This document shows, piece by piece, positions 11,601-22,897 of a stretch of DNA of 64,000 nt. How positions within the stretch are numbered: position 1 is the first letter of the stretch; each line of letters starts with the position of its first letter. The DNA lies in contig JBLDXI010000002.1 in the NCBI GenBank assembly GCA_047495785.1, positions 1,922,001 to 1,986,000 of the forward strand, given 5' to 3'. Source of the DNA: Lepidodermella squamata. Lineage: Eukaryota > Gastrotricha. A program made the position numbers and the translations under genes. A model generated the notes under the pieces. The model was not told the DNA's origin, did not search any database, and saw only the letters and a program-made list of their open reading frames with translations.

Positions 11601-12383
11601 GGTAACGCCTTTGAGATCAGCTTTGATTAGTCTATAGAAGTTAGCTACGGCATCACTGCGGACGACGAAGTATCACACAAGGATGAGAGAACATCAAGGA
11701 TAAAGAAGGAAGGCAACGTGTCTTCCGCATCAGCAACATCTATGCCAGTAAATTCGACATGTTTCCCCCCAGCTTTCCGTTTATTTACATGATACCACTG
11801 CCCTTTTCATCGTGTAACAGCTAGTTGCATTGCATTTCGCCCAGAAAAGCGTGCGTTTCTCTGATCCGCGGACTGAAACTTGAGCGACAAGTTATCAAGG
11901 CCGCTTGTTATATCATTAGACTCCTCAAGACAGCAGAAAACCACGTTGCACCGCCGTCTTCTTGATTCCAGTGGTGGATTTCAACGGCAAGGAACCGCAA
12001 TTTAAGGCTCTTTTTACCGATTTTGGGTATACCACATTGCGAAAACTGAGACCGAATAAGAAAAACGGCGCGGCTAAAACATTAAGCTCGCTTAACTGAC
12101 TTGAATGATGCGCGGCAAGGAGCCGCGCGCTTGCCGGTTTAACTTAGGAACCAGGCGCGAAAACCCTGATTTCAGGCGTTTTAACCGCTAAAATTTAAAA
12201 ACCGACGCGTCGACGTGGCAACGCGCGCTAAAATTCAAGGGCATCGCGCAATTGAAAATAAAATTAAAAATAATTATTTAAAGTGATAAAAAATTATTTT
12301 AGTAAAATTATTTTTGTAAAATAGCCGGCAAATTTATTTTTCGCGACTACGGCAGGATGTTCGGTTTTAAAAAGAACACCCTG
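8625..12383. mobile_element. 3.76-kb TA-flanked DNA element, no transposase seen
   Basis: Terminal inverted repeats of about 29 bp begin CAGGGTGTTCTTTTTAAAAC on the left, with the exact complement on the right. TA flanks both ends (8623-8624 and 12384-12385). The empty site is present in the first unit of the tandem duplication at about 7835, which reads straight through ATACAGCGAGCG. Inside: several subterminal GC-rich words (CGCGCG, GCCGGC), a diverged three-unit tandem repeat at 9265-10345, and many CTTACTAAGGA-type words at 11100-11480. No long open frame, so it is non-autonomous. A TA duplication suggests Tc1/mariner-type mobilisation. Confidence 0.85.
9265..10345. repeat. Three diverged ~365-bp tandem units inside the element
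   Basis: Units start near 9265, 9618 and 9980. Each has the same order of words: TTTTCTTGTAGAATA, then CTTAGTTACC, then TTTTTGG, then GGATGCATT, then TTCGGG, then AGCAAA(C/T)AATT, then a GACAAT/GACGACAAAGCAGAAAAA stretch, then GTGTTGCC and CTAACTCG. Divergence between units is substantial, so the array is old relative to the insertion. Confidence 0.75.
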
Positions 12384-12720
12384 TACAGCGAGCGAAGCGA
12401 TCTTAGCTGGCGGTATTTTTACGTTACTAGGACTGAAAATGAAACAGGCGTTACTCAGATCTCGAAATTAACGTTTGAAATAAACGTCAATTGCAAATTA
12501 CGAATTCTTTGTGTATTTTCGCAGTCGATGGAGTCACACTTGCCTCGACTTCGAGTCAGATTTACGGAATGAGTCAAAATCTCATTTTGAAGTCACAAAC
12601 TGCTCTAACCGCCCCGGAGTAACACCGGAGTCAAACAAAAAATTGGAAAGAGTCAAAAAGACTCCGGAGTCAACGTTTGGACGACGCTGGTTTAGAGCAG
12701 CAATGTGCAAAGGCGTGATG

Positions 12721-15700
12721 CTATTGCAATGTGCAACGGCGTGAATGATGCTCCATTGCGGGATTGAAATGGCAGTGGAATTCACCTGCAAGCATTTTTA
12801 CGATTTCTGCATGTCCGCTTCGAGCAGCGACGTGTAACGGCGTAAAGCCATTATTACTGGTGGCATTAACATCGCACTTGAACTCTCCTGCAAGAATTTT
12901 GACGATTTCCACGTGTCCACGCTTAGCAGCGTGGTGCAGCGGTGTCCAGCCATACGCATCAGAGGCATTAACGTCGCACTGGAACTCTCCTGCAAGCATT
13001 TTGACGACTTCCGCGTGTCCTTTTAGAACAGCAACGTGCAAAGGTGTCCAGCGACCCTCACAATTAGAGGCAATTAAATAGCTGTTAAACTCTCCTGCAA
13101 GAATTTTGACAACTTTCTCGTGTCCATTCATAGCAGCGAAGAACACAGCTCTGTAGTCAAATTTATTGGAGGCATTAACGTCGCAGTTGAAATCCCCTGC
13201 AAGCATTCTGACGATTTCCACGTGTCCATGCTTAGCAGCGTAGTGCAGCGGTGTCCAGCCATCCTCATCAGAGGCATTAACGTCGCACTGGAACTCTCCT
13301 GCAATTATTCTGACGATTTCTGCGTGTCCATTTATAGCTGCCATGTGCAAAGGTGTATGACCATTTTTATTGGAGGCATTTACGTCGCACTTGAACTCTC
13401 CTGCAAGCCTTTTGACGATTTCCACGTGTCCACGGTTAGCAGCGTAGTGCAGCGGTGTCCAGCCATACTCATCAGAGGCATTAACGTCGCACTGGAACTC
13501 TCCTGCAAGCATTTTGACGACTTCCGTGTGTCCTTTTAGAACAGCAGCGTGCAAAGGTGTCAAGCGACTCTCACCATTAGAGGCATTTAAATGGCTGTTG
13601 AACTCTCCTGCAAGGATTTTGACAACTTTCTCGTGTCCATTCATAGCAGCGAAGAACACAGCTCTGTAGCCAATTTTATTGGAGGCATTAACGTCGCAGT
13701 TGAAATCCCCTGCAAGCATTCTGACGATTTTCGCGTGTCCTTTAAAAGCAGCGTGTTGCAAAGGTGTACTTCCGTCTACCCCAGAATCATTTACGTCGCA
13801 TTTGAACTCTCCTACCAGCATTCGGACGATTTCTGCATGTCCCATCTCAGCAGCAATGTGCAACGGCGTCAAGGTATTCCGAATGGCGGCATTAGTGGCG
13901 CACTTGAACTCTCCAGCAAGCATTTTGACGATTACCGTCTGTCCATAAGCAGCAGCCAAGAGCAGAGGTGTATGACCATCTTTATCGGAGGCATTAGCGT
14001 TGCACTTGAACTCTCCTGCAAGCATTTTGACAACTTTCTCGTGTCCATTCTTAGCAGCGATGTGCAGCGGTGTCCAGCCATTCGCAATGGAAGCATTAAC
14101 GTCACACTGGAACTCTCCTGCAAGTATTCTGACGATTTCTGCGTGTCCATTTAAAGCTGCCATGTGCAAAGGTGTATAACCATCCTTCCCAGAGGCATTT
14201 GCGTCGCAGTCTGAAATTCTTGCTAGCATTTCAATTACATCCAGGCTGCCTTTCATGGCAGCGAGATGCAACGGTGTTAATCCCGTCACAGTTGTAGTGT
14301 TCACTTTGATGTATACGTTTGCGAGAAGTTTAACCACTTCGGCCTGACCCTCCAAAGCTGCGACATGCAATAAATTCATGCCGCGTTCATCTTGTTTTAG
14401 CACGTTTGCCTTCATCGCACCCGCTAGTAGTCCAACAACTTTGGCGTGGCCGTTCTTGACTGCCGCCCAAATTGGGGTCTCTTCATTGTTTGTCGCAGTA
14501 TCGATGCTTACTTGAGATGTCGTTCCCAGGGTTTCGACCGTACGCAGATTGCCGTTATTCGCGGCTACATATATGGGCGTTCTCCCCAATAGGTCCTTAG
14601 ACAGCGGATTAGCATTGAACCTCGTTACCAATAGTTTTGCAATCTCATCATGTCCTTCTTGCGCAGCTAGAAACAACGGGGTCACACCTTCGCTGTTTTC
14701 GCAGTTAACGTTTAATTTTAAAGCTGCGGTTGATAACAGCGATGCGATTTCTTCGATTTTGTTCAGTCTGATGAGGCGAAAAAGCAACTATAAATGCAAT
14801 GATAGCAAGCTTACTCATGATCAAGGAAGAATTCTCCTTACTTTTTCTCCCGCGCTCAGGTCTGGAATTGCAATATTTCCATCGGAAGCTGTTTTCATGT
14901 GCTGATTGGCAATTTGGTCTTCTGTTAAAGAATTATCCGTTGCGTTAAGCAAAGCTAGTGGAGAGACGCGCCTCGAGGTGGTTTTTTCACGAATCATCCC
15001 CATGATCGCGTTTCGGAATTTAAATGAATAACCACGGGAATCGTCAAAGTCTTTTGGATGATTACTGAATGTATAAGATGGTCAAACGAAGGACGACTTA
15101 TTGATTGAAACTTACAAAATGATTGCCAAAGTAGAGTCAAACTGAAAATTTTATTTTGTATGTAGAGCTTTGTTTCCAGCCAGAAGAAATAGCTTACAGG
15201 CATGAAGGAATTAGCCAACTCGAACAAAGTGACACCCAAAGACCACCAGTCGCTCGCGTTCGAGTGATCTTTCTTCGCGAATAGTTCAGGAGCTTTGTAA
15301 AGCTGATAACTGAGTCCGAATTTTCCAACTGGTTGCTGCTTGCTTCTATGTGAGAATTTGTACATGGCACATCACCTCAAATACGTGTTCAAAAACGATC
15401 CTACCTTTCGTAAACTTTCGCCAGCCCGAACCCTCCAAGTTTGACAGAGGCGCTGTTATGGAGAAAAATATTCTTGGGTTCTATTGCGCGATGCAGGATA
15501 CCGCTTGCGTGCAGCTTTTCCACCGCAAAAGCAAGCTGTCGTGACCATTCCATCAACAGACTTTCGGGAATAGATCCAGCCGATTTTTCCTTATAATCAT
15601 CCAAATTTCCATCCGAACAGTATTCCATTACCAAATGATAAATCGCACCTGCAGAGCCATGCTCTTCAAACAATGAAAAAAAGAAATATAAAAATGAAGA

Positions 15701-17808
15701 CAAACATGGCTTTTGACCAATTTTGAGTTGTTTGTCTTGATTAAGGTGGCAGATAATGATTTGTAGTGTGATTTCACATGGAACGGAGAATATAGACACA
15801 ACTTACGCACTCAAAGCACAGTATTACGATAAACGAAAAGTGCATCCGACTCACCCTCAAATGATCCGAAAACCGATAGGATGTTAGGGTGCAACAAATT
15901 CACGAGTTTAAGATTCTATATGTTAAAACCTCTTTTTACATGCATTTTTGATTAAAAAAAAACGGGGCTTTACCTCGTCTCGGCTTAGCTTGATTAGTCG
16001 TTCTGCAAAATTAGGATCGCTGTCATAACTACGAGGAATTAGGCTTAGTTTGAAAGCCTTGACAACATAACGGGTCACGTCTTTGTATCGCTTGCATTGC
16101 ATTGTCGAGCCGAAGATACCTCTTCCGAGAGTCTTTTCACGCTTGAACTCGTGGATTGAGGAAAACATTAACTTCTTTGCTTCTGCTACGGGCGCTTCGG
16201 TCTTCACTTGTCTAATGAAATGACTGCCCAGCAGATCAGCAGCCATAGCTCGTTCAGAAGGGTCTTTAACGAGCATCGAGAAAGCAAAGTAATGGTATTC
16301 TTCTGAATAGGATCGGTCTTGGTCGAAGGGTTTCGGTTCACTCCTAAGAAATGATAACGATTATTTATGACAAGATTTATGAAACGTTCGATTTTAGCGG
16401 TAATCTTATTGTGATATAAGGGGACCGAAATGTCCGATGCGACACTCCAAACTTACCCTGTGATGTCACCTGGGCAATCAAACTGAAAACAGTTAAACTT
16501 CGTTCAAGAGAGCAATCGCAATAGTGCTGACTTACTGGCAAGTAGAAGTTCGCTAGTTCGAAGAAAGTAACCCCGAGTGACCACCAGTCGCTAGCCTGAG
16601 AATTTGGCACATTATGAAACGTTTCAGGTGCCCTGTACAATGATGTGCCAAGACCAATTAGTGAGATACTCGCTGAACTGCGATATGAAGTTAAAGCTCC
16701 TCAGATACTCTTATTGCATAAAAGCTTACTCGCTTGTAGGGGGTCTAGCCAGACCAAAGTCGCCAAGTTTGACAGTTTTCTCATCGTCGCACAAAAATAT
16801 GTTCTTCGGCTTGATGTCGCGATGCAGTACGCCGAGGCTGTGAACCTTTTTGACAGCCGACACCAATTGACAAGCCCAGTTATGCAAGAGGCACTCGGGT
16901 ATTATCGCCTGGGCATCTTTTTTTCGCCTAATGTAGCCTGACAAATCGCCGTGCGAACAATGCTCCGTCACCATGTAATATATTTGATTCCCAGTCTGCC
17001 AATGGTCGAGCGTTTCAATCGGCTCCTTCAGCGGTTCTGCATGAGCAAATATAACGTAAATAGTGATCTATTGTGTCTTCTAATACTGTCTACCAATTTT
17101 ACAAAAAAACAAATGCCTTCTACACAGGTTTTGCGCTTTACTTCGGTCCTGCTTCATATATATATAGGAATATTTCAGAGAATCTCAGATTGGACTGGTT
17201 TTAATTTGAATTCCGCCATGAGCAGCGGAAATCGTGGTGTCTTGTGTCTTGTCACGCACTATTGTCATCTCTACGATACGATTCCGGCCATGGTGGGATC
17301 GCGTCAAAGGGCGCTTATTCAAGGCGTGATTCATTCACGTAGCATGTCCGTGCCATGACCCATGGCGGAATTCCTTTCTAACCTGCCCAATTTGTCATTA
17401 GCTTAAATCCCTTAATGACCTGCGACATCTAAGGCAAGCTTTTCCAATTGATGCCATCATGTACCTACCTGTAAATGCGCCACGGACAGCGACAATGTTG
17501 TCATGCTTCAAGCTCTCAAGTAGTTTGTGCTGGTGGAAAAAAATCAATAAGCGAATGCAATCGAAAAAGCCCAAGTGGTTATAATACCGTACCTCTTCGC
17601 AGCTCAATTTTATGAGTTTCATTGCGACAGTCGCATCGCCACCTTCTTGTCCATAAGTCATCAGAATCACGTTCAGGTTGACAGCCTTAACCACGTAGTC
17701 AGCTAAATCCCCATCTTTCCGCCGACATAGCCATACAAAACCAAAACCTCCTTTTCCCAGTTGTTGAATTCTTTCAAATTCAGATATAGAGGTGAATTCA
17801 GCCGCCAT
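12721..17808 (-). CDS. Kinase-pseudokinase-ankyrin protein, copy 2 (shortened)
   Basis: Same gene structure as the copy at 29029-34914. Exons read by matching splice sites: 17808-17593, 17529-17469, 17036-16730, 16677-16536, 16482-16457, 16343-15974, 15915-15855, 15663-15405, 15345-15198, 15141-15116, 15064-14842 and 14787-12721, about 1301 codons. Kinase 1 keeps GKGGFGFVW, VVKA (lysine), HRDIKPKNIF and DFGLA. Domain 2 has HRAIEPKNIF and GFG in place of HRD/DFG, so it is a pseudokinase. Then about 19 ankyrin repeats. Compared with the longer copy the array stops early: a duplication/frameshift after LAGEFHCHFNPA gives AMEHHSRRCTLQ and stop. Probably expressed as a shorter protein, but it could be a decaying copy; the N-terminal two-thirds shows no damage. 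Confidence 0.75.
12890..13905 (-). repeat. 513-bp higher-order ankyrin repeat
   Basis: Inside the copy 2 array a block of five ankyrin units repeats with a period of 513 bp (171 codons). For example, GATTTCCACGTGTCCACG occurs at 12904 and 13417, and CACAGCTCTGTAG at 13144 and 13657. Each block holds the atypical unit YRAVFFAAMNGHEKVVKIL in place of TPLH. The longer copy lacks this atypical unit, so the block arose within copy 2 or was lost from the other. Confidence 0.85.
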
Positions 17809-18261
17809 GTCGGGTAAAAGACGTGTAGCGTTCTGAATCTAAAAACACACAACTAAAAAACTTTGCTAATGAAGGATTATTCTATAGTTAGCCAAAGATC
17901 CCCCTTATCTGAAACCCCGAGCGTGTTTGGCGCTTTAGAGTTAGATTCATTTATCTCTATGAAGGCAAGATGTTTCTCTTTGAAAAATTGTCAAGGCGGA
18001 CTTTTTATTTCACGTTTCTATGCTATTTTCACATGGTGTGTCCCTTTAACACCCCAAAAAGTGGATTGTTGGCATGTGGGAATAGAATTACTCTATGGTT
18101 TTCCATGGAGAAGTAAAATTTCCCCCCGATCTTGAACCCGGGTGAGTTTGACACGGATGGCACGAAATACAGACACATTTTTCCTGTACGAATGACCGTA
18201 TGAATCGAGATTGATGGTGAAATTTGAATTTTCCGGTTTGCTGGTGAAAGTGCCTAATGCA

Positions 18262-18394
18262 TGCCTCAAGTTGTGAATAAAACAACATAAAATGCCTAAG
18301 GCTAATGCATACTGATGATGCGCATTGAGCTCCTTATCCGTATAACCAGCATGCATTAGCATTGTTAGGCATTCTATGTTGTTTCATTCACAGT
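18262..18394. repeat. Imperfect palindrome / small foldback
   Basis: The left arm contains TGTGAATAAAACAACATA and AATGCCTAA; the right arm contains their near complements (TAGGCATTCTATGTTG, then TTCATTCACAG). An inner pair (GCTAATGCAT / ATGCATTAGC) sits between them. Could fold into a cruciform; a short non-autonomous foldback element is the likeliest origin. Confidence 0.6.
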
Positions 18395-18831
18395 TCAATA
18401 GAACACTTGTATGTGGACAGGCAATATTGGCAACAGCAGTAACTTAGATACTGCAGTATTAGCGCCGGGGAACCTAGATAGACCTGAGACAATTAAACAA
18501 TTAATTTAGCAAAAATTAAAACCAATAACTGATACGTGGCAAGTTCTTTCCGAGGATTACTCGGATTAATCGAATCAGACTACGAGCCCTAAAACCTACG
18601 AATAGGTAACGTCTTTCGGTCAGGCTGTTTTTTATGGACTTGAACGCGTGTCTGCGCGTCGATATTTCTAATGGATGAATGATTGTATAGATCGTCACAT
18701 CAAGTGAAGTTTTGGCTCTTAAATTATAAATTGTAATTTTTGTTTATCTTGTTCCGCAAACCTTTTTGTAAATGGTTGTAACCTTCTTCTGATTGTATCT
18801 TTATAATGTATAATTAGCGAATAGCTCTCAC

Positions 18832-18852
18832 TATTTATTTATTTATTTATTA
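18832..18852. repeat. (TTTA)n microsatellite
   Basis: Five TTTA units in a row, at the left edge of a retrotransposon remnant. Confidence 0.85.
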
Positions 18853-18973
18853 CGAGCATGTGTCCCAAAGTTGAGAACTCAACAACAAAACATGTCAAAC
18901 CGCATACAAAAGTAACAAAAATCAGGTCCAATCAGTCCATTTCAAAGTCCGCAGGTACATGAGTATAAAAATA

Positions 18974-19308
18974 TTATGTTTTTTTAGTTAACAAATGTTT
19001 ATATACAAGTTGTCGACAGATATTAGTACTAGAGCAGATTTGAAGGCCACAATTGCACTTAGGAGGAACAGAGCTGTAAGAAAGAATTTCAATAGGTCGA
19101 TGGTGAGGGCAATGAAAAAAGAGAGGAAGTGAGTTGAATAAAACTGGTCCACGATAAGCTAGACTAGTTTGACCCGTTGCGAGACGCATTCTAGGTACCT
19201 TAAACGTTAGTTGTGCGCTGCGTGTGCGAGTTGTGTGATTTGGTGTAAAAATGGTTTTTATGGCGTCGGGTGCTTCGTCAACAATGCAGCGATAAATTAA
19301 AGTGGCTA
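18974..19308 (-). pseudogene. Non-LTR retrotransposon C-terminus (LINE D)
   Basis: The minus frame reads FTPNHTTRTRSAQLTFKVPR, then MRLATGQTSLAYRGPVLFNS and LPLFF. This is the Jockey/CR1-type end of a reverse transcriptase polyprotein, just after the RT domain (pattern PR-x-RT..G..S..Y-GP-LWN-LP). Only this terminal piece remains; the sequence upstream of about 19308 is unrelated. 5' truncation is typical of LINE copies. Confidence 0.75.
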
Positions 19309-19993
19309 TAAGTGAACATTTCTTTTTCCTTCAAGGTCCAACCAACCCAGCTCAGTACGAAGAGTACTGGCATCGGCATTTTTTTGGTTTCAGGCCGCGA
19401 TTTTTTACATCGATAGACATATACAATCGCAAGATTATGTTTTCAGTCGAATTGCGTGGTTCCTTTACGTGGCCTTTCATAAAAATGTGTGGGTGTTATA
19501 AAACGTTTTAAAAGAAAAATGGAACGGAATGAGTGGAAGTAATATTTACGAATCGTGATAAATAGAAAAGAAGAGGAGAGATTGTGATTCGGTTTAGTTC
19601 AGGTATACGCATCTCCAAGTATTTGTGCATGTTAAATGTTAATATTAGTATTGCTATTCATTTTTTTATTTTTCGAGTCGTCACTTTCTTTTTGATGATC
19701 TCACCCTACCTCGCCAAGCCCGAGGACAACTGGTCACCCAGGATCAGCCTCTGCTTGCGCGAAGGCTGCGCTAGCCCACCGGCTGACAACGCATCTTCGC
19801 TTAAGGAGGCTGGTTAGCCCGCTCGGCAGAGACTGACCCTGCATCCCACGCGCCGGGCCCAGGAGAGCGAGTGAAGCCATACAAGTATTATTATTATTTT
19901 TGTTGTTTTTGTTGTCATACATATTTATGAATAGGAGTAGCGTATGCATATATATAAAAAAAAGCAGTTGGCACAAGAGAAGACGAAGAGTCT
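19309..19993. other. Unassigned region left of foldback element
   Basis: AT-rich to about 19690, then a GC-richer patch (19700-19885) followed by a (TTA)/(TTG)-rich run. Open frames are short and do not resemble known proteins. The GC-rich patch next to a simple run could be a retroposon 3' end on the minus strand; this is a guess. Confidence 0.35.
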
Positions 19994-20001
19994 ATTTACA
20001 G

Positions 20002-20778
20002 CATAGATAAATAAAAAAGAGAGATCTGACACGCTAGTACATTTATGTGTGCCGAAATGATTCATCAAGAGTTTTTGCTTTTTGGTCGCGTGACCTGAAA
20101 ATCACTTGTCAACATCACTATAAAAAATACGGCATAATCAACGCAAGTGACAAGTGATTTCGGGTGGCTACTTCAGCTCAATTTATCTCAAAACACACCC
20201 CCTTCGATTTTCTCGAAAAAAATAGGGCATGCAGATCTCACCTTCAACTCAACGCTTGTCAAACTGGAATTTCCGGCCAGGGAAAGGTTTTCGGTAGAAA
20301 AATTATAAAAGATGCACGTTTCCACACAGTGATTATTATTGCTTTTTCTAGCTTTGTGCAAAAATCGCCTGATGAATCACGGCGTCATCTGAAATAATTA
20401 TGATTCACGCCACCAAAAAAACTAGCTACCAGCCCCACGCCATTAAATTGATTGCTGAAATGCGGAAGATTTGAAAAATCCTAGAAAATTAACGGAAGGC
20501 CGGCCGCAAATTCGGAAAAATGTGGATGTAGCTCGAGTTAGATACTTCAAAATAAAATTAGTTCGGAAAAAATCGAAGGGGGTGTGTTTTGAGATAAATT
20601 GAGCTGAAGTAGCCACCCGAAATCACTTGTCACTTGCGTTGATTATGCCGTATTTTTTATAGTGATGTTGACAAGTGATTTTCAGGTCACGCGACCAAAA
20701 AGCAAAAACTCTTGATGAATCATTTCGGCACACATAAATGTACTAGCGTGTCAGATCTCTCTTTTTTATTTATCTATG
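20002..20778. mobile_element. 777-bp foldback element with 8-bp TSD
   Basis: Two arms of about 205 bp are nearly perfect inverted repeats of each other, ends CATAGATAAATAAAAAAG / CTTTTTTATTTATCTATG. An 8-bp target duplication ATTTACAG flanks it (19994-20001; 20779-20786). About 350 bp between the arms is unique and non-coding. TSD length fits hAT-type or P-type mobilisation. The element at 25200-27042 has the same terminal bases and TSD length, and a partial relative lies at 35169-35480. Confidence 0.9.
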
Positions 20779-20786
20779 ATTTACAG

Positions 20787-21745
20787 TCGTATTTACAAAG
20801 CATTTTGATGTAGGAAGATAAAAAGTAGTGCGAAGTAGCAAATATATGTTTACCAGAAATCAGCGATATAACCGTATTTCCCATTCATTACTCAATGATC
20901 AATAGTGATTTTACATTACAACAATATGGTTTTCGCGAGATAGTATTTACTCAGTATATTTTATTCATACAGCATTGAGAAATGGACAATAACATAAAGA
21001 ACATGTTCAAATAACAGCCGATTCTAGCTGAGACCGGATAGCATCAAAAGGAGACACGATTGATATTCTGGACGCAATGTGAGGAGCTTGTTCTAACAAG
21101 TTTTGGGCCTCAATACCTGCGTCGGTTTGAACCCGTATAGCACGTGTAATTGATTTAATCGTTCTTTCGGTAATGCGCTTTTCGAAGAGATCAACTCGAG
21201 CATCAAGATGAAGTTGTTTGGTGCTGTAGAGGCGAGGTTTTCTCAAACAGATTTTCAGTGCTATATTTTGAGTGCGTTGCAGGATGTTCATGTTGTCAGT
21301 TGATGTTCCGATGTATGCCTCGCATCCGTGCTCCATGGAGGATCTGATGGTGGCTTTGAAGACCGTTATCGCTTGTTTGACGGGCATGTTTATCTGTCTA
21401 TCGCACAATCGACGCAAGCAAGTGATGCGGCTAGAAACCTTGTCCTGAATCATAGAAATATGGCTGTTAAAATTTAATTTTTTGTCAAAGGTGACCCGGA
21501 GATATTTGATTTCGGGAAGCCAAGGCAGCACGTTACCGTCGAACTCGATTTTGATGCTCTCGTCTTCATCGGCTAGGGAGAAGCGAATTGCCTGGGTTTT
21601 ATCGGCGTTTAATTTTAGTTTGTGGCGGTTGTACCACGTTTGGATTATATAGGCTTAGAGCGTCTTCCAGGTCAAATTTTACCTTTAAACGTGAAATTCT
21701 TGTTCTTTCGGAGATAGAAAAAATATTGATATCGTCAGCAAGGCC
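20787..21745 (-). pseudogene. Non-LTR retrotransposon RT 3' part (LINE C)
   Basis: The minus strand begins within the RT active-site box (LADDINIFS, near 21740) and continues KFDLEDALSLY, LNADKTQAIRFSL, IKYLRVTFDKKLNFNSHI, then the post-RT helical region (RQINMPVKQAITVFKATIRS, LQRTQNIALKICL) to a stop at 21007. One frame change lies near 21620-21660. The element is 5'-truncated exactly at the catalytic motif and abuts LINE B. Sequence 20787-21006 is its probable 3' UTR, since the foldback at 20002-20778 sits at its edge. Confidence 0.85.
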
Positions 21746-22897
21746 GCTAAAGATTTAATATGTGGGATGGTAAAATTATCAAAAATTGAGTTAGTAAAAA
21801 TTATACTACTGGCATCGGCATGTTCAGGCGCGTTCATAATGATGCGCACCGCCTTATCTTGTAGACTTTGCATTCTTTCGAGCGACCCGTCGTTCGCCTC
21901 GGCAATTATCGTATCATAGTAATGCAGGTGGGAGAATATAAGCCCGTTGGCCATAGCTTTCAAACAATTTCGATTGAGGCCATTTTTTGATGCTACAGTT
22001 AATACGAAAAATCCTTTTCTTGCTTTGGTGCATGCCTTATCGACATGTTCCCGATAGTTAAAGCCGTCATCGATAATTACTCCGAGTAGTTTCATTGATT
22101 TTGTCTGATCAACTTTTTTGTCATCAATAGTGATAGTAATTTTTGGTACCGATGAACTATAAGATAAAATCATGACTTGAGATTTCTTTCCATTTACTTT
22201 GAGCGAATTTGATCCCAGCCAAGTCTAAATCTTTTTGTAAAACTGATTCAATTTCGGTGTCATTCTTTGCCGCGAAGTAGATAGTAGTATCGCATCGGCG
22301 TATTGCACATTGCAGGACGGTGGATTTCAAGGAAGCTAGACGCAGTTCGTTAATGTAAATAGTAAACAACAAAGGGCCTAATACCGAGCCTTGCGGTACT
22401 CCGAACTTCAAATCAGCGGTCGATGAAGTTGTCCCGTTTACTTTTGCGATCTGTTGACGATCAGATAAGTAGCTGTTGATCAATTCCAAAGCAGACTCTT
22501 CAAAGCCAGCGCTACGTAAAGATGATAATATGCCATCTGTGCTCAAGGTGTCGAACGCCTTACTCATATCTATGCTTACTATGGCTATCGTCAAGCCGCG
22601 ATCCAATGCGATACGCCAGTCATTAGTCATTTTTGCCAAGCAGGTGTCTGTTGAGTGAAATTTCCGAAAGCCAAATTGAGCCTTAATTTGAGTGGAGAGA
22701 CATCGTTCAAATTTCCGGAATACAGGTGATAGAATGGGTCGATAGTTACCGACTTGGTCTTTTGCACCGTCCTTGAACAAAGGTGTGACTGTTGCCGTTT
22801 TCCATGCTGAAGGAATTTTCTTCTCCGTAATAACCTTATTGTAAATGAGTGCGAGATGCGGTGCTAAAAAATCTGCTGTTTCCTTAATTACCAACAT
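21746..22897 (-). pseudogene. Non-LTR retrotransposon RT fragment (LINE B)
   Basis: RT domain blocks in order on the minus strand: LIYNKVITEKKIPSAWKTAT, PLFKDGAKDQVGNYRPI, then FGFRKFHSTDTCL, VSIDMSKAFDTLS, FGVPQGSVLGPLLFTIYIN, and a damaged YADD box (CDTTIYFAAKND in the shifted frame). It goes on with MKLLGVIIDDGFNYREHV and LQDKAVRIIMNAPEHAD before the break at about 21746. A frame change near 22170 joins the two pieces. CR1/Jockey-like. It is 5'-truncated at 22897, head to head with LINE A. Confidence 0.85.

Larger units (their letters stand above)
7583..12700. repeat. 793-bp tandem duplication in the ankyrin array
   Basis: The segment beginning at 7583 recurs at 8376 (offset 793). Each unit holds the 553-bp element plus about 240 bp of ankyrin coding sequence. 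The second unit is split by a 3.76-kb transposon: 8376-12689 minus the transposon and its TA duplication is again exactly 553 bp. Units are nearly identical, so the duplication is recent, and the breakpoints lie in ankyrin repeats, consistent with unequal exchange. Confidence 0.9.
17809..18973. other. Upstream region of copy 2, no gene seen
   Basis: AT-rich sequence that contains the presumed promoter of the kinase-ankyrin gene (transcribed leftwards), a small foldback at 18262-18394 and a TTTA microsatellite. Open frames here are short and lack family features. Confidence 0.4.

Noticed and set aside
13120-14154. Long plus-strand open frames (139 and 187 codons) with repeated SDDF-type peptides
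   Set aside because: They are antisense shadows of the ankyrin repeats; periodicity follows the real minus-strand array. The same applies to plus frames at 29700-31900.
6990-17808. One enormous ankyrin gene running from 17.8 to 7.0 kb
   Set aside because: The frame stops at 12721 and the distal repeats are interrupted by a 553-bp element twice, a 3.76-kb transposon and frameshifts.
22845-22897. First 18 codons of the frame leading into LINE A ORF1
   Set aside because: They lie in LINE B antisense; composition changes sharply at about 22898, so the frame's ATG is not the element's start.
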